Assembly: GCF_001540865.1 (NCBI RefSeq)
Contig: NC_033638.1
Span: 5,965,416 to 6,029,415, forward strand
Length of the DNA: 64,000 nucleotides
Origin: Ananas comosus
Taxonomy: Eukaryota; Streptophyta; Magnoliopsida; Poales; Bromeliaceae
Direction of reading: 5' to 3'
Numbering within the stretch: position 1 is the stretch's first letter; every line of letters begins with the position of its first letter. Of the stretch, positions 14,049-24,187 are shown piece by piece. Made by a program: the position numbers and the translations under genes. The notes below the pieces were generated by a model that was not told the DNA's origin, searched no databases, and was given only the letters and a program-made list of their open reading frames with translations.

Positions 14049-14162
14049 CGTCCCTCTCGCCGGCGCCGCCGCCGCTGGTGGTGGTGGTGGTGGTGGTGGT
14101 GGTCGCGATCGCTGCGCCGCGTCGCCGCTCTCTACTCATTCAGAAGCGCAGCTGCGTGAAGT

Positions 14163-14183
14163 GCTCTCTCTCTCTCTCTCTCT
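14163..14183. repeat. (GA)n tract in the 5' UTR of the HAD gene
   Basis: A CT run on the plus strand is a GA run on the transcribed strand, about 115-135 bases upstream of the ATG. A GGT trinucleotide run at about 14075-14102 lies between it and the start codon. Confidence 0.7.
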
Positions 14184-14204
14184 TTCGCGTTCGAGGAGCG
14201 ATCA

Positions 14205-14212
14205 TTATATAA
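14205..14212 (-). promoter_or_regulatory. TATA box of the HAD gene
   Basis: TTATATAA lies 157 bases upstream of the ATG at 14048. A start site about 30 bases downstream would give a 5' UTR of about 130 bases that contains the GA tract. The position and the GC-rich context on the gene side fit a core promoter. Confidence 0.55.
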
Positions 14213-14301
14213 GCACAAGGGGTTTTAAACACTTGTGTTTTTTTATGTGGGTGAGGAATTTTTTAAAATTCTTAACTTTTGTGTTTTTTAATTCTTTTAT
14301 T

Positions 14302-15043
14302 AGGGTAAATTGCTCGTTTGCTCCTCAAACTATGAGCAAGGTGACGTTTTAGTCCTCAAATTTTAATTTTAATTTTTTTTTGCATTTAGTCCCCTTATAA
14401 ATTTTTTTCCACAAACAGTCCTATAAAATTTATGTTTACAAAATTGGCCTTATTCCCACCATACATATTCCATGTGAGCGTCGATGGTGGTAGGGATTAA
14501 GTTGAATAAAATGAATCATTCAGTATTTAGACATGATGAATAATTCACCGTATTTTTCTAAATCTCAAACCTCAAATATTACTTAATACCGTCGTAGGAA
14601 AACTAATAAAATACTATAAATGATTCACCATATTCAATTTAATTTAAACTGCTGCTCATGTGGTACTCGCATGGCAGGAATATGACCAATAGTGCAAATA
14701 TAAATTTTATGGAGCTACTTGTGAAAAAAAATTTCTGAGGAGACTAAATGCAAAAAGAAGGTCCTTTAATTTACTATAATTTTTAGCTCGAACTTTTAGA
14801 TACTCAGTTGATTAAATATTGATAAATCGTTAGTATGAAAATAATATAGTAGTTTTGCGTTTGATGATATACTAATAATTAAAATATCACGTCACTTTTA
14901 CATTGACGATACGTCAATATTTATTTAGTTAACTAAATTGAATTACAATAATTTTTAAAAATTTAGAAATTATAATAAATTAAAACTTGAGGATCAAAGT
15001 GTCGATCGCAAATAGGTTGAGGACAAAATGTGCAATTTACCCT
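14302..15043. mobile_element. MITE with AGGGTAAATTGC ends
   Basis: The left end AGGGTAAATTGC is the exact inverse of the right end GCAATTTACCCT. Inside each end lies a CTCAAACTATGAG or TTGAGGACAAAATG-like segment. The interior carries GATTCACC half-palindromes like those at 35.7 and 36.5 kb. It stands about 90 bases beyond the TATA box of the HAD gene and may delimit its promoter. Its ends resemble those of 50606-51061. Confidence 0.75.
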
Positions 15044-15603
15044 TTTTCTTTTTTAAGCATATTATGGCTGAGGTTTTAGTCTTGGGAGTACCGAAATGGA
15101 CGGCCGGATTTATCGGAACGAGACAAGCAGTTCTCGACACGCGTGAGCTGTGCAGAAAACTTAATAGGATTTGTTTTTTTCTTTTATTTTAAAAAATATT
15201 TTATTTTTAATATTATTTGGTTCTAAAACTGCCTATCGTTTGGTACTGAGATCTGTCTAATAATATTAAACTAAAAAAATAAATATAGACAAAAATATAT
15301 AAAATATAGTTCGCTAATGATCTCGTAGAAATTATATCGTAAATAAATTATTACAATTTGCTTCAAATTATATTTTTTACGAGAATGAATGAGCAGAAAT
15401 AAATAGAATATTTTTTAGATTTGAGTTGTAATTTTATTTACGAAACAACTATCTCAAACAAAAAAAAAATAATAAATAATCCTGTTAAAAGGAAAATTAT
15501 TGGACTGAATAAAGAACTAAACAAGATTGCTGATAAAAATATTTCGAGACAATTTCAAAATTGCCTTTTTAAAATTTTAAAAATAAATAAAGATATAGAA
15601 TTT

Positions 15604-15860
15604 ACCTGAACTATGGATTGTTTTGATTTGGTTATTCAGTTTTTCAAAATTTTGATTTTGCTATTTATACTTTTAGTTTGTTTAATTTGAGTCAGTGAAG
15701 CCTCTTTGATTTTCAAATCGTTTATCTTTACAGATTTAATTAGTATATTTTATGTAGTCCTCGCAACTATAAATTTTGTAATTTAGAAACAATACAATGA
15801 TATTTCTGTACAATTGTGCACCAATAAAATAAAAGTTGGAGGCTTAATTTAATCCGCTTA
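15604..15860. repeat. Copy of the ACTATGAACCATTTTG repeat family
   Basis: This segment reads ACCTGAACTATGGATTG, then TTCAAAATTTTGATTTTGC, GTTTAATTTGAGTCAGTGAA and TTTACAGATTTAATTAG. The same order occurs at 32.5, 33.0, 39.2, 40.0, 41.7 and 49.0 kb. Non-coding. Confidence 0.65.
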
Positions 15861-16133
15861 TTTTTTGACATTATTTTAGTACATATTCACACACAGAGTC
15901 TATTTGGCTGCGCTTCTTCTGTCCGTTATAGTTTTCTCAATAAACTATTTAGCAAATTAAAAACCAAATAAAAATTTAAATTTCAAATTATTAATTTTAC
16001 TAGCTGTGAAAATAACTTATTAGATATGATCTATGGCACTGAATAGGCCTATATTTCAAAAACAAAAAAAATTATCAATACAATTATTTGCTCATTGAAT
16101 AAGAATGGTTTTAATTTTTCAGACTACTAAACT

Positions 16134-16135
<2 letters not shown>

Positions 16136-16165
<30 letters not shown>
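16136..16165. repeat. (TA)n microsatellite
   Basis: About 14 TA units. No function is evident. Confidence 0.9.
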
Positions 16166-16168
<3 letters not shown>

Positions 16169-16201
16169 ATATATATTTTTAAAATTCTAAGATGTTGTAA
16201 T

Positions 16202-16694
16202 CATAGTTAGTTAATTCGGATTCGACAAAAATTTGGTACAGGTATAATATGCATAAAATTCGTATATCAATTTTTAAATTCGTTGAAAAATGCGATTTTA
16301 AAAACGGATTCGTCAATTATTCGGATACGCGATTTAGACGAAAATTATACATTTACCAATTAATAATTCAGGATCAAAAATTCGGTTATCAAACTAAATT
16401 TTTTTTTCTAGATTTATGCAACTAGCATATATAATTATAAATTCTTAAGAATATAAAAAAAAAAAAAGCTACAAAATAAAGTAGATTAAGTAAAAAAAAT
16501 AATAGCAAATTTTATCATCGTCTTCATCTTCATCTTTTTTATGATCCACATTTTTTAGAAGTTTGTGAAATTTTTTAATAATTCGCGAATAATTCGGTAA
16601 TAATTCGAAAAGAAATTTTATTTAAAAAAATTATGCGTTTTTTTGGCCAAATAATTCGGCATACGCGGATTATTCACGAATAATAAATATAACC
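16202..16694. mobile_element. Truncated copy of the CATAGTTAGTTAATTC element
   Basis: It starts CATAGTTAGTTAATTCGG and follows the element at 59216-59938 through AATTCGTTGAAAAAT, TCAATTATTCGGATACG and AATAATTCGG. The right terminal inverted repeat is missing; the sequence passes into another element near 16698. Confidence 0.75.
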
Positions 16695-16697
16695 GCC

Positions 16698-17091
16698 TCC
16701 GTTTGGTTCGGGGTTAAGGAAAAGTAGCTATTCCAGGGATAGAGTTAAGTTCAGGGTTAAAATGAGGTTAAAATTTTTTTGTGTTTGGTTGGTGGTTGGA
16801 GTTAGTCTAGAATAATAAAAAATAGTGTTTGGTTGGAGTAGCTGGGATAAAAAGATAATGATTGATAAAGAAGGATAATAATTGGTTGGAATAGATGGGA
16901 TAAGAAAAATAGTGGGTTATTATGAATAAAAAATAGTGTTTGGTTGGAGTTTGGTGGGATTAGGTGGGATTAGCTAACCCGAAATAATTTATTTAAGGTG
17001 GGATTAACTAACCGCACTCATTTTTTAGAGTGTTTGGAAATAATATAGGGGTTAAGGATTATTCCACCCCTTAACCCTCAACCAAACAAGG
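16698..17091. mobile_element. Tourist-like MITE with TTTGGTT ends
   Basis: The left end reads TCCGTTTGGTTCGGGGTTAA; the right end reads TTAACCCTCAACCAAACAAG, close to its reverse complement. The interior repeats GTGTTTGGTTGGAGT several times. The ends resemble PIF/Harbinger-type MITEs, but I could not fix the target duplication. Confidence 0.65.
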
Positions 17092-18137
17092 GAAAAAACT
17101 AGCATATTATTTTAATTTTTTAGGAATAAATCACGTACGGAGCAAATAATTGGCGAATTAAGTGACATAATGGTTGTAAGTTGTAACTCATATTTTAAAA
17201 GGGAAAAGTCGTAACTTGTGAACAACATACGCTGCATGTAGTGCCACGTGGCGATATCAGGGCCTATGATTTTCACCAGTTATTGCAGCCACATGGCCCC
17301 GGGAGTTTGCGTCCACACAAATCCGTGGCCTTCAACAAATCAACGGTCCACATTCGAGTCCACGATTCCACTAGTCAGAGTCAGATTAATTTTGTGAAGG
17401 AGAGAGCACATGTAAGAGGATAAGTTCATTTTTAAGTGGTCCCAAAATGGGACCCACATCTCATCCTCTTCTTTTTCTTTTTCAATTAAAGAGGGTGATA
17501 TTTGGGCAACCCAATTCTCCACAGCTTCGTGTGTAAAAAAATATTTGAAATTTTATCTGATTTGGAATCCGAAAAGCGCGAATTTTTCTCATACTATACA
17601 TATATAGTTTTGAATACGGATATAAAAAATAAAAATCTAGCGAGCTTGAATTTCGATATGAATTTTGTACCTACACGACCTGAATCCGAACTAAATTCGA
17701 GTTGATTTTATACTATATTATATATATGAATTTGATGTTATATTTTAACTTGTATTTTGAAATTTTATATTTTAATATAATATATTTTAAAATATGATAA
17801 AAAGAAATAATTGTCTCGGATTCGTGTTCTGGTTCGGATTTTGAAAAATTCACTCCAAATCGAACTTGTTGACATCCCTGATTGTGGGATTTAATTGAGG
17901 CGATTTTTGCACACACATGACTTAGGACCCGTTTGGCCTTAGCTTCTGGAAAAATAATTTTTGCAGTATTAATTAATTTTGATTTGGAGAATTAATTTTT
18001 ATTAAGGTCCATTTGGTTCAACATAAAATCGTAAAAAATAATTTTTCATGGAAAAGAATTTTCGCTGGAGAAAAGTTTTACGTTTTGTAGCGTTTGAAGT
18101 ATAGGGAAAGAGAAATTAGTTTCCGTCAATATTTTTC
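17092..18137. other. Intergenic stretch, no gene supported
   Basis: Only short incidental reading frames occur. A segment with GGACCCGTTTGGCC at about 17926 and AAGGTCCATTTGGTTCAAC at about 18004 looks like a MITE fragment just left of the large inverted repeat. Confidence 0.5.
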
Positions 18138-18825
18138 GAGCCGAATTTTTTCATATTCGAGCTGAATTTTTCGATATTGGACAAAAATATCCTTATTCCT
18201 TTTCTTTCTCTCTCTTCTTTTTTTTCTCTTTTTTTTTTTCCTTCGCTATTTTTTTTCTCTCCGCCCCTCATCACCTCCTCCATCGTCTTCGTGGCCCGCG
18301 ACGACGGTAACGAGGGCGGCGTCGCCTCCTTTTCCTCTTCTCCGCTTCCGCCTTCGCCGGCACCGAAGAAAAAAAACTCAGAGCGGGCACGGATGATGAT
18401 AGAGCAAACGGAGACGATGAGGTCATGGTCGAGGAGGTGCTCGCCGGCCATGAGGATGAGAAAAAAAAACACATCCATTTCCAAAGAGCGAATAAAGATA
18501 CAGAGAATAGAAAAAAAGAAGAAGAATAAAAGTAAAAAAAATAAAGAAAAAAATTTATCTCTTTAAAAGACTATTATATATGGTTACTATTATCGGAAAA
18601 GACCAAAAATTAGAGAAAAAGGAAGAAAAAGATGAATATGCACCGTTAAAATTATGTTGCACTGTTTCACAAAAAAATTGCACTGTTTAAGATAAACGTT
18701 GCATTCTTTGAAATAAAAATTACACTTTTTGAAACAAAAGTTGCACTCGTTTGACAAATATTACACTATTTTTTTAAAAAAAATTATACTGTTTCTCTTT
18801 CTCTTTCTCCTCTTCCTCCTTCTCC

Positions 18826-18985
18826 ACGACAATGGCCTACATAGCGTTGGCGTCGAGCGGGACCGGTGCCGCCTACACTTTGTACTGCAGCGGCCAAGAG
18901 CCGTTGCGCGAGACCGCGAACGGGGCAGCGCATAGCAGCGCGACATTAAATTGATGGAAGCTGAGCGTGAAGCTGACGTCCGAGA
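18826..18985 (-). pseudogene. Captured gene fragment, left arm copy (LEA_2/NHL-like?)
   Basis: Read on the minus strand, 18985 to 18826 gives FSDVSFTLSFHQFNVALL, then FAVSRNG and WPLQYKV. This matches the fragment in the right arm at about 80% by eye. Its GC content is far above its surroundings. The pattern of a beta-type domain ending in a short hydrophobic stretch and then PLQYKVQ is reminiscent of the LEA_2/NHL (NDR1/HIN1-like) family, but that assignment is tentative. Confidence 0.5.
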
Positions 18986-19095
18986 AGCCCATGACGGCTT
19001 TTTCTTTAGGCAAAAATTGTACCATTTGGGCGAATTTTACACCATTTCTCCTCATCCTCCTCCTCTTCCTTCTTCCCCTTCGCTTCGCGTGCTAG

Positions 19096-19345
19096 CGGTG
19101 CACCTGGGCCGGATCGACTATGACCAGTCGGGCATGCTCGGCGTTCGGATGGCCCTCACGGTGGTGGCCGAGAACGACAACCGCGCAGCCACCGCGGGCT
19201 TCTCGGACATCAGCTTCACGCTCAGCTTCCACCAAATCAACGTCGCGCTACTATGCGCAACGCCCGATTCACAGTCCCACGCAAGTACGACGTGCAGGCG
19301 GTGCCGATCCTGCTGAGGCCGACGCCGACGCCATACAAGCCATCG
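19096..19345 (+). pseudogene. Captured gene fragment, right arm copy (LEA_2/NHL-like?)
   Basis: The plus strand reads VHLGRIDYDQSG, MALTVVAENDN, then FSDISFTLSFHQINVALL. A frameshift follows, near FTVPRKYDVQAVPILL. It shares FSD(I/V)SFTLSFHQ with the left arm but extends further toward the N-terminus into the loop, so the two arms captured or kept different lengths. It has no start or stop context and is best read as a gene fragment carried by the element. Confidence 0.5.
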
Positions 19346-20256
19346 CTGAGGGGAAGGAGGAAGAGAAAGAGAAACGGTGTAATTTTTTTAAAACAGTGTA
19401 ATATTTGTCAAAAGAATGCAACTTTTATTTCAAAGAGTATAATTTTTATTTCAAAGAGTGCAACGTTCACCTTAAATAGCTTAATTTTTTTGTAAAACAG
19501 TGCAACATAATTTAAACGATGCGACCTTCATCTTTTTCTTCCTTTTTTTTTTTCTGATTTTTGGCCTTTTTCGATAATATTAACGATATATAATAATAGT
19601 CTTTCAAAGAGACAAATTTTTTTCTTTATTTTTTTTTTTACTTTTTATTACTTTTTTTTTACTATCCTCTGCATCTTTGTTCACTCTTTGGAGATAGGTG
19701 CGTCTTTTTTCCTCACCCTCATGGGTGGCGAGCATCTCCTCGACCATGACCTCATATTCTTCGTCTGCTCTACCCTCACCCGCGCCTGCTTTGAGTTCTC
19801 TTTTTTCAGTGCCGGCGAAGGTGGAGGCAGAGAAGAGGAAAAGGAGGTGGCGCCGCCCTCGTTACCGTCGCCGAGGGCCGCCGGTGCCGGTGGAGGAGAA
19901 GATAGAGGAAGAGGAAACATCGTCGCCCTCATTACCATCGCCGAGGGCCGCGAAGACGGTGGAGGCGATGAGGTTCAGCGAGAAAAAAATAACGAAGAAA
20001 AAAAAAAGAAGAGAGAAAACAAAAAGAGAGAAAGAAAAGGAATAAAAATATTTTCGTCCGATGACAAAAAATCCGGCTCGAATCTATAAAATTGAAAAAG
20101 GTGGTCCAGTTTGCAAAACCTTAAAACTTGTGGATTTTTTATGCAAATTGGCCCAATTTAATTTGAATTTATAATTCAAATTTAAGTTGAAAGTTAAAAA
20201 TAAAGTATCAAATAATTTAGAACTAAAATTCAAGTATGAAACTTATATTAAAATTT

Positions 20257-20617
20257 AGGAAAAACTTCAAATACTGCACCTGTGGTTTTGCACTTTTTTA
20301 TTTTAGTACCCTATAGTTTAAAGTGTATCAATTTAGTACCCCGTGATTTTATTTTTCTCTTTTCATTATTCCATTCACTATTTTTTTTTTGGTTAAATCG
20401 GTGACAAAGTAAAAACTAAAAGATACTAAAGTAAATATTCGATAAACCTAGATAGGATATCTAAAGTTTTTTTTATATATAATTTAACAAAATGTTAACG
20501 GAGGAGCTGTGAAAAAAGAAAAATGAAACCACAGGGCTTTAACTTGATGAACTTTAAATCACAAGATACTAAAGTGAGAAAGTGTAAAACTACAGGGGTG
20601 GTATTTGAAGTTTACTC
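20257..20617. mobile_element. MITE of the AAACTTCAAATAC...CCACAGGG family, copy 1
   Basis: It begins AGGAAAAACTTCAAATACTG and ends GGTATTTGAAGTTTACT, with inner inverted segments TTTAAAGTGTATCAATTTAG and GATGAACTTTAAATCAC. Related copies lie at 36792-37147 and 40496-40844. A partial copy may be present at about 35555-35620. Confidence 0.75.
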
Positions 20618-20875
20618 TGACCTTGAAAAATTAAAATTTAAAATTTTAATCCATAATTGAAGTTCAAATATAAAATATAATTTAAAATTAAATATAAATT
20701 AATATTTAAATTTAAATAACTATTAGTTAAAAATGAAAAAAAAATTTTAATCCTTTTTGAAATCAAAATTGATTCCCACCTCCATAAGGAAAATTATTTC
20801 TGAAAATTTAATCTTTCTTTGAAAATAGAAGTCAAAATACCAATTTCTCAAATCCAACACCAACACTAGAAATCA

Positions 20876-21985
20876 ATGATTTAAGTGCCGTAACACGGGG
20901 TCGTGCCGGAAACTTGCCAGCACGGTACGGTACGGCACGGTGCATGCCGAGCCGTGCCAATGCGTGCCGGGTCAAAAAAATTCTTGTATGCCGACACATA
21001 ATAGCACGAAATATTTATTTTCTTTAGCAACAAAATATTCTAACTATTTCTTATATTTTTTTATCACATCTTTTGAACTTTATTGAGAAAATTATTTACT
21101 AATTTAATGAATAGAGGGTTTTGAGCTGTGCCACCGGTACGGGGTCTGTATCATGCCAATATCTTGTTGGCACGTGTTGGTAGCCGGATTTTCCGAACCT
21201 TGACCTGGTCAAGGATCCTCCTCGGGAAGCGCGTCGGGGCGAGGAACGGCTACGGATAGTGCCCCTCGAAGTTTGCGCCATTCGACAGATCAAGCGATTC
21301 GACTGACGAGGGATCCAGCCAGCTGGGTTCGAAAAATACTACTATCTGTTCAGTTCGGCTGGAATGAGCCGAAGGTACAGAGCATGCCGGAAACTAAGCC
21401 AGAAAAAGAGCCGAATAGTTAAAGCAATACGAGGTTTGGTCGGCTTGAAGAGCCGAAATGATTTTCTATTGATTGACTGATGGGAAGTATAAGGATGGAT
21501 ATATAGTTTACAACGGAGTGATACCCGTGAGGCAGACAGACTCCAGGGTTCTACTTAGCGAACTACTCTTAAAAAAAGTAGTAAAATTACAAGTAGACTA
21601 CTCCTAAAAAATGCAGAAAATTGCGAGAAAATAAGGGTAGTCTTTTGTTCAAAGAGGAAAAGACCACTTTTTAGGGCGTTATTGAACTATTTATAGATCG
21701 CCCCTTGATCAGTTATTGCTCTCACATGATCGGCCACTATTTGCTAATATCCCGGACCACCTCCAGCCGATCGGAACCGCATACAACTGCTTGCGGTTGC
21801 TGTAACTTCCTTCAATTAACGCGATGATTTTTCTTTAAAACTTTTCCGGTGCCCCTGGTGCACGGCTAGATTAATGTCTTTGAAAATAATACCGGCATAC
21901 AACTTGTCCGCGCCTAATTGGCTCAACAGCACGGTACGGCACGGTGGATATGACCCGTGCCGACGGGCACTTCCAACCTTACTGG
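20876..21985. mobile_element. GCACGG-rich MITE interrupted by a solo LTR
   Basis: The left part (20876-21174) runs from ATTTAAGTGCCGTAACACGG through CGGTACGGTACGGCACGG to TTGGCACG. The right part (about 21929-21985) is CACGGTACGGCACGG to GGGCACTTCCAACCTT. Once the LTR is removed, the pieces match the intact element at 35166-35481 in inverse orientation, including TTTTGAGCTGTGC and AATATTTATTTTCTTT. Confidence 0.75.
21175..21928 (-). mobile_element. Solo LTR (754 bp) with 5-bp target duplication
   Basis: The ends are TGTTGG...CTCAACA, the TG...CA form of LTRs. The perfect 5-bp duplication GCACG flanks it at 21170-21174 and 21929-21933. A TATA-like TCTATAAATAG on the minus strand near 21695-21705 suggests minus orientation. 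No internal retrotransposon sequence remains, so it arose by LTR-LTR recombination. It inserted into the GCACGG-rich MITE. I cannot assign Gypsy or Copia from the LTR alone. Confidence 0.8.
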
Positions 21986-22218
21986 AAATAAACGATTTCA
22001 ATTTTCGATTTTCGTTCCGAGCCTCAAATTCTTCAAACTAACTAACAAAGCATGACCTTAAAAAAGGAAAAGAAAAAAAAAGCTAAGGGTCGAATTGTGA
22101 CAATTAGGTATCATATTTGAAACGCTGGTAAAATATTAGGCACCGCCCTGTAATTTACCCAACCTTAAACCCTACCAATCGCCCATATCTGTTCCTCGTC
22201 TTCCTCCTCCGCCTCGGG

Positions 22219-22262
22219 CTAGGGTTTCCTCGTCGCTCGCTGTAAACCCTAGTAAACCCTAG
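22219..22262 (+). promoter_or_regulatory. Telo-box cluster upstream of the PPR gene
   Basis: AAACCCTAG occurs twice in tandem (22244-22252 and 22254-22262), and its inverse CTAGGGTTT at 22219-22227. A further AAACCCTA lies near 22166. Telo-boxes are common in plant promoters and 5' UTRs of translation- and organelle-related genes. Here they reach to within six bases of the start codon, so at least part lies in the 5' UTR. Confidence 0.6.
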
Positions 22263-22271
22263 ATGCTATGA
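22263..22271 (+). other. Two-codon upstream reading frame overlapping the PPR start
   Basis: ATG CTA TGA ends inside the main start codon: the TGA at 22269-22271 overlaps the ATG at 22268-22270. No other in-frame ATG allows a longer PPR product, so the main start at 22268 is kept. Confidence 0.6.
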
Positions 22272-24187
22272 TATGGAGGAGACCTGTAACTCTGTCATGG
22301 CACCGGACGCTCAAAACCCTAGCGAACCCAGTTGCTAAATCCCTCGAAAAATCTCGCCTTTCACTCTCCCCACAAATTGTCGACTCTACCCTATCGAATT
22401 GCCCCTCGGATACTATTGCTCTGAGCTTCTTCCTCTGGTGCGCGCGCCAACCGGATTACTTCCACGATCCCCGCTCCTTCGATCGGATAGTCCCCGTCGT
22501 CCGCCGCCTCACCGATCGGTTTGGATCCGTTCCAGGTATCATAGAAGAGCTGGAGAGTGTCGGGTGCCCCGTAAAGGCGCAAACTTTTATCATTTTGCTT
22601 AGGGTTTATTGGCGCGGGAATTTGTATAGCAGCGCCCTCGAGGTGTTCGATGAAATGGGTAAGTGGAATTTTGCACCCAATACCTTCGCAAGGAACATAA
22701 TTCTCGACGTACTATTCAGGATCGGTGATATTGATGCAGCTTTGAAATTCTTGAGAGGTACCCAGTCCCCAAATTTCCTTACTTACAACATAGTTTTAAG
22801 CAACCTCTCGAAGTCCGGTGATTGGGTGGGAGTTTGGGAGGTTTTCAAGGCGATAGTGAAGAGTGGATTTCGCCCAAATGCTGGCACCTTTACGGTGGTT
22901 TTTGATTGTTGTAGAAAGTTAGGAAGGTTTCGAGAATTGCTACAATTGCTATCTTTTATGCTCGTATCTGGCATGCAGCTTACGTTGGCCATCTGGACAA
23001 TGTTAATCGATAGTTTGTGTCAAGTTGGGCAAGTTGATTCAGCCATTAGATTGCTAGAGAAGATGGTAAAATCTGGGTTTTCGCCCAATGTTGTAACTTA
23101 TACATCACTTGTAAAGGGACTGTTTCGAGCTCAAAAGCATGATAAGATTGTTGGGCTTTTGGATTCCATGTCGTCTGATGATTGCAATCCTGATGTTGTT
23201 CTTTATAATGTCATGATGGATTGCTTCTCCAAGGAGAGAAGGTATGATGATGCTATTGATGTTTTCTTTTGTTTGCGTGATAGGAATTTGAAGCCAGATG
23301 CCTACACAATATCTACATTGATGTCTATATTACGTTTATCGAGAAAAATAAGCTTGCTTCCTCAGTTAGTTCCGAGGGTGGATGTTTCTTTCGATCTTGT
23401 GCTGTGTAATTCCGTATTAAGCCTTTTATCCAAGGCTGGTTTTCCATCCCAAGCAGTAGAATTTTATGGTGATATAGTCGATAGGGGCTTCAAACCCGAC
23501 TGTTATAGCTACGTTGGATTGCTGAACAGCCTTTGTCAGATTGGAAGGATTGACTATGCGATTAATGTTTATCTTGGTATTCTTATGAATAATCCCAATG
23601 TAGATCCTTATGTCCATACAGCTATTCTTGTTGGGCTCATCAAAAATGGAAAATACTACGAAGCCATTAGGCTGTTCAGAAGAGCTGTTTCTGAAAACTG
23701 CCTTCTTGATGTGGTGGCTTTTACTAATGCTATACATGGGCTATTCCGGGCTAGTATGTATAAAGAGGCTTGCGATTTGTTTGATCAATTGAAGGAGTTT
23801 GGTGTTAGTCCAAATACATGTACATATAATGTGATGCTTCGAGGCTTTTGCAAGGCTAGGGATTTAAATGCAGTTCAGCTATTGCTAAGAGATATGGAGT
23901 TGGCTGAAGTTGAGATGGATAGCATCTCGTTCAACACCATAGTAGTTCTCTTGATTAAATTGAATCGTTTTCGTTCGGCTTCTCGATTGGTCAGGAAAAT
24001 GCTTGATCTGGGGATGCAGCCCAATTCAGCCACTTGTTCATTACTTTCCCGACATCGCAGCCGTATCTCTGTTAAACAAAATGGAGATTTTTGCCAACAA
24101 TTTTTGTATTATTTGGAGGGTAATAATGCTATTGAAACTTCAGACTCAGATTCATCGGATGCTCTTGTTGTGTGCAGTGGGAAATAG
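22268..24187 (+). CDS. P-class pentatricopeptide repeat protein
   Basis: One intronless frame of 639 residues. From about residue 100 to 600 it is built of about 14 tandem 35-residue PPR motifs with the usual P...TYN(x)L...G hallmarks, for example FSPNVVTYTSLVKGL, CNPDVVLYNVMMDCF, VSPNTCTYNVMLRGF. No E, DYW or SMR domain follows, so it is P-class. Such proteins bind organellar RNA sequence-specifically and act in processing, stability or translation. The N-terminus MIWRRPVTLSWHRTLK is basic and free of acids for about 26 residues, which favours a mitochondrial presequence. I recall an Arabidopsis protein of similar start and size (At1g16830), but orthology is unverified. Position 5 and 35 residues of each motif would be needed to predict an RNA target. 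Confidence 0.95.
   Translation: MIWRRPVTLSWHRTLKTLANPVAKSLEKSRLSLSPQIVDSTLSNCPSDTIALSFFLWCARQPDYFHDPRSFDRIVPVVRRLTDRFGSVPGIIEELESVGCPVKAQTFIILLRVYWRGNLYSSALEVFDEMGKWNFAPNTFARNIILDVLFRIGDIDAALKFLRGTQSPNFLTYNIVLSNLSKSGDWVGVWEVFKAIVKSGFRPNAGTFTVVFDCCRKLGRFRELLQLLSFMLVSGMQLTLAIWTMLIDSLCQVGQVDSAIRLLEKMVKSGFSPNVVTYTSLVKGLFRAQKHDKIVGLLDSMSSDDCNPDVVLYNVMMDCFSKERRYDDAIDVFFCLRDRNLKPDAYTISTLMSILRLSRKISLLPQLVPRVDVSFDLVLCNSVLSLLSKAGFPSQAVEFYGDIVDRGFKPDCYSYVGLLNSLCQIGRIDYAINVYLGILMNNPNVDPYVHTAILVGLIKNGKYYEAIRLFRRAVSENCLLDVVAFTNAIHGLFRASMYKEACDLFDQLKEFGVSPNTCTYNVMLRGFCKARDLNAVQLLLRDMELAEVEMDSISFNTIVVLLIKLNRFRSASRLVRKMLDLGMQPNSATCSLLSRHRSRISVKQNGDFCQQFLYYLEGNNAIETSDSDSSDALVVCSGK

Larger units (their letters stand above)
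18138..20083. mobile_element. Large (about 1.95 kb) inverted-repeat element carrying a captured gene fragment
   Basis: The outer ends TCGAGCCGAATTTTTTC (18138) and GACAAAAAATCCGGCTCGA (right end about 20083) are inverse. The arms then match inward over 600-850 bases. They share a purine/pyrimidine-rich stretch, a GC-rich reading-frame segment (18271-18474 minus against 19698-20045 plus), and a block of TTGCACTGTTT/AAACAGTGCAA units (18650-18790 against 19370-19520). The innermost part is an inverted gene fragment. A loop of about 200 bases (about 18985-19195) has no inverse partner. No transposase is present. The structure resembles a foldback or Pack-MULE-like element; I found no clear target duplication. 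Confidence 0.8.

Noticed and set aside
18177..18566. Small basic or serine-rich proteins in 18.1-20.1 kb
   Set aside because: Low-complexity frames created by purine/pyrimidine-rich arms of the inverted repeat; mirrored in both arms.
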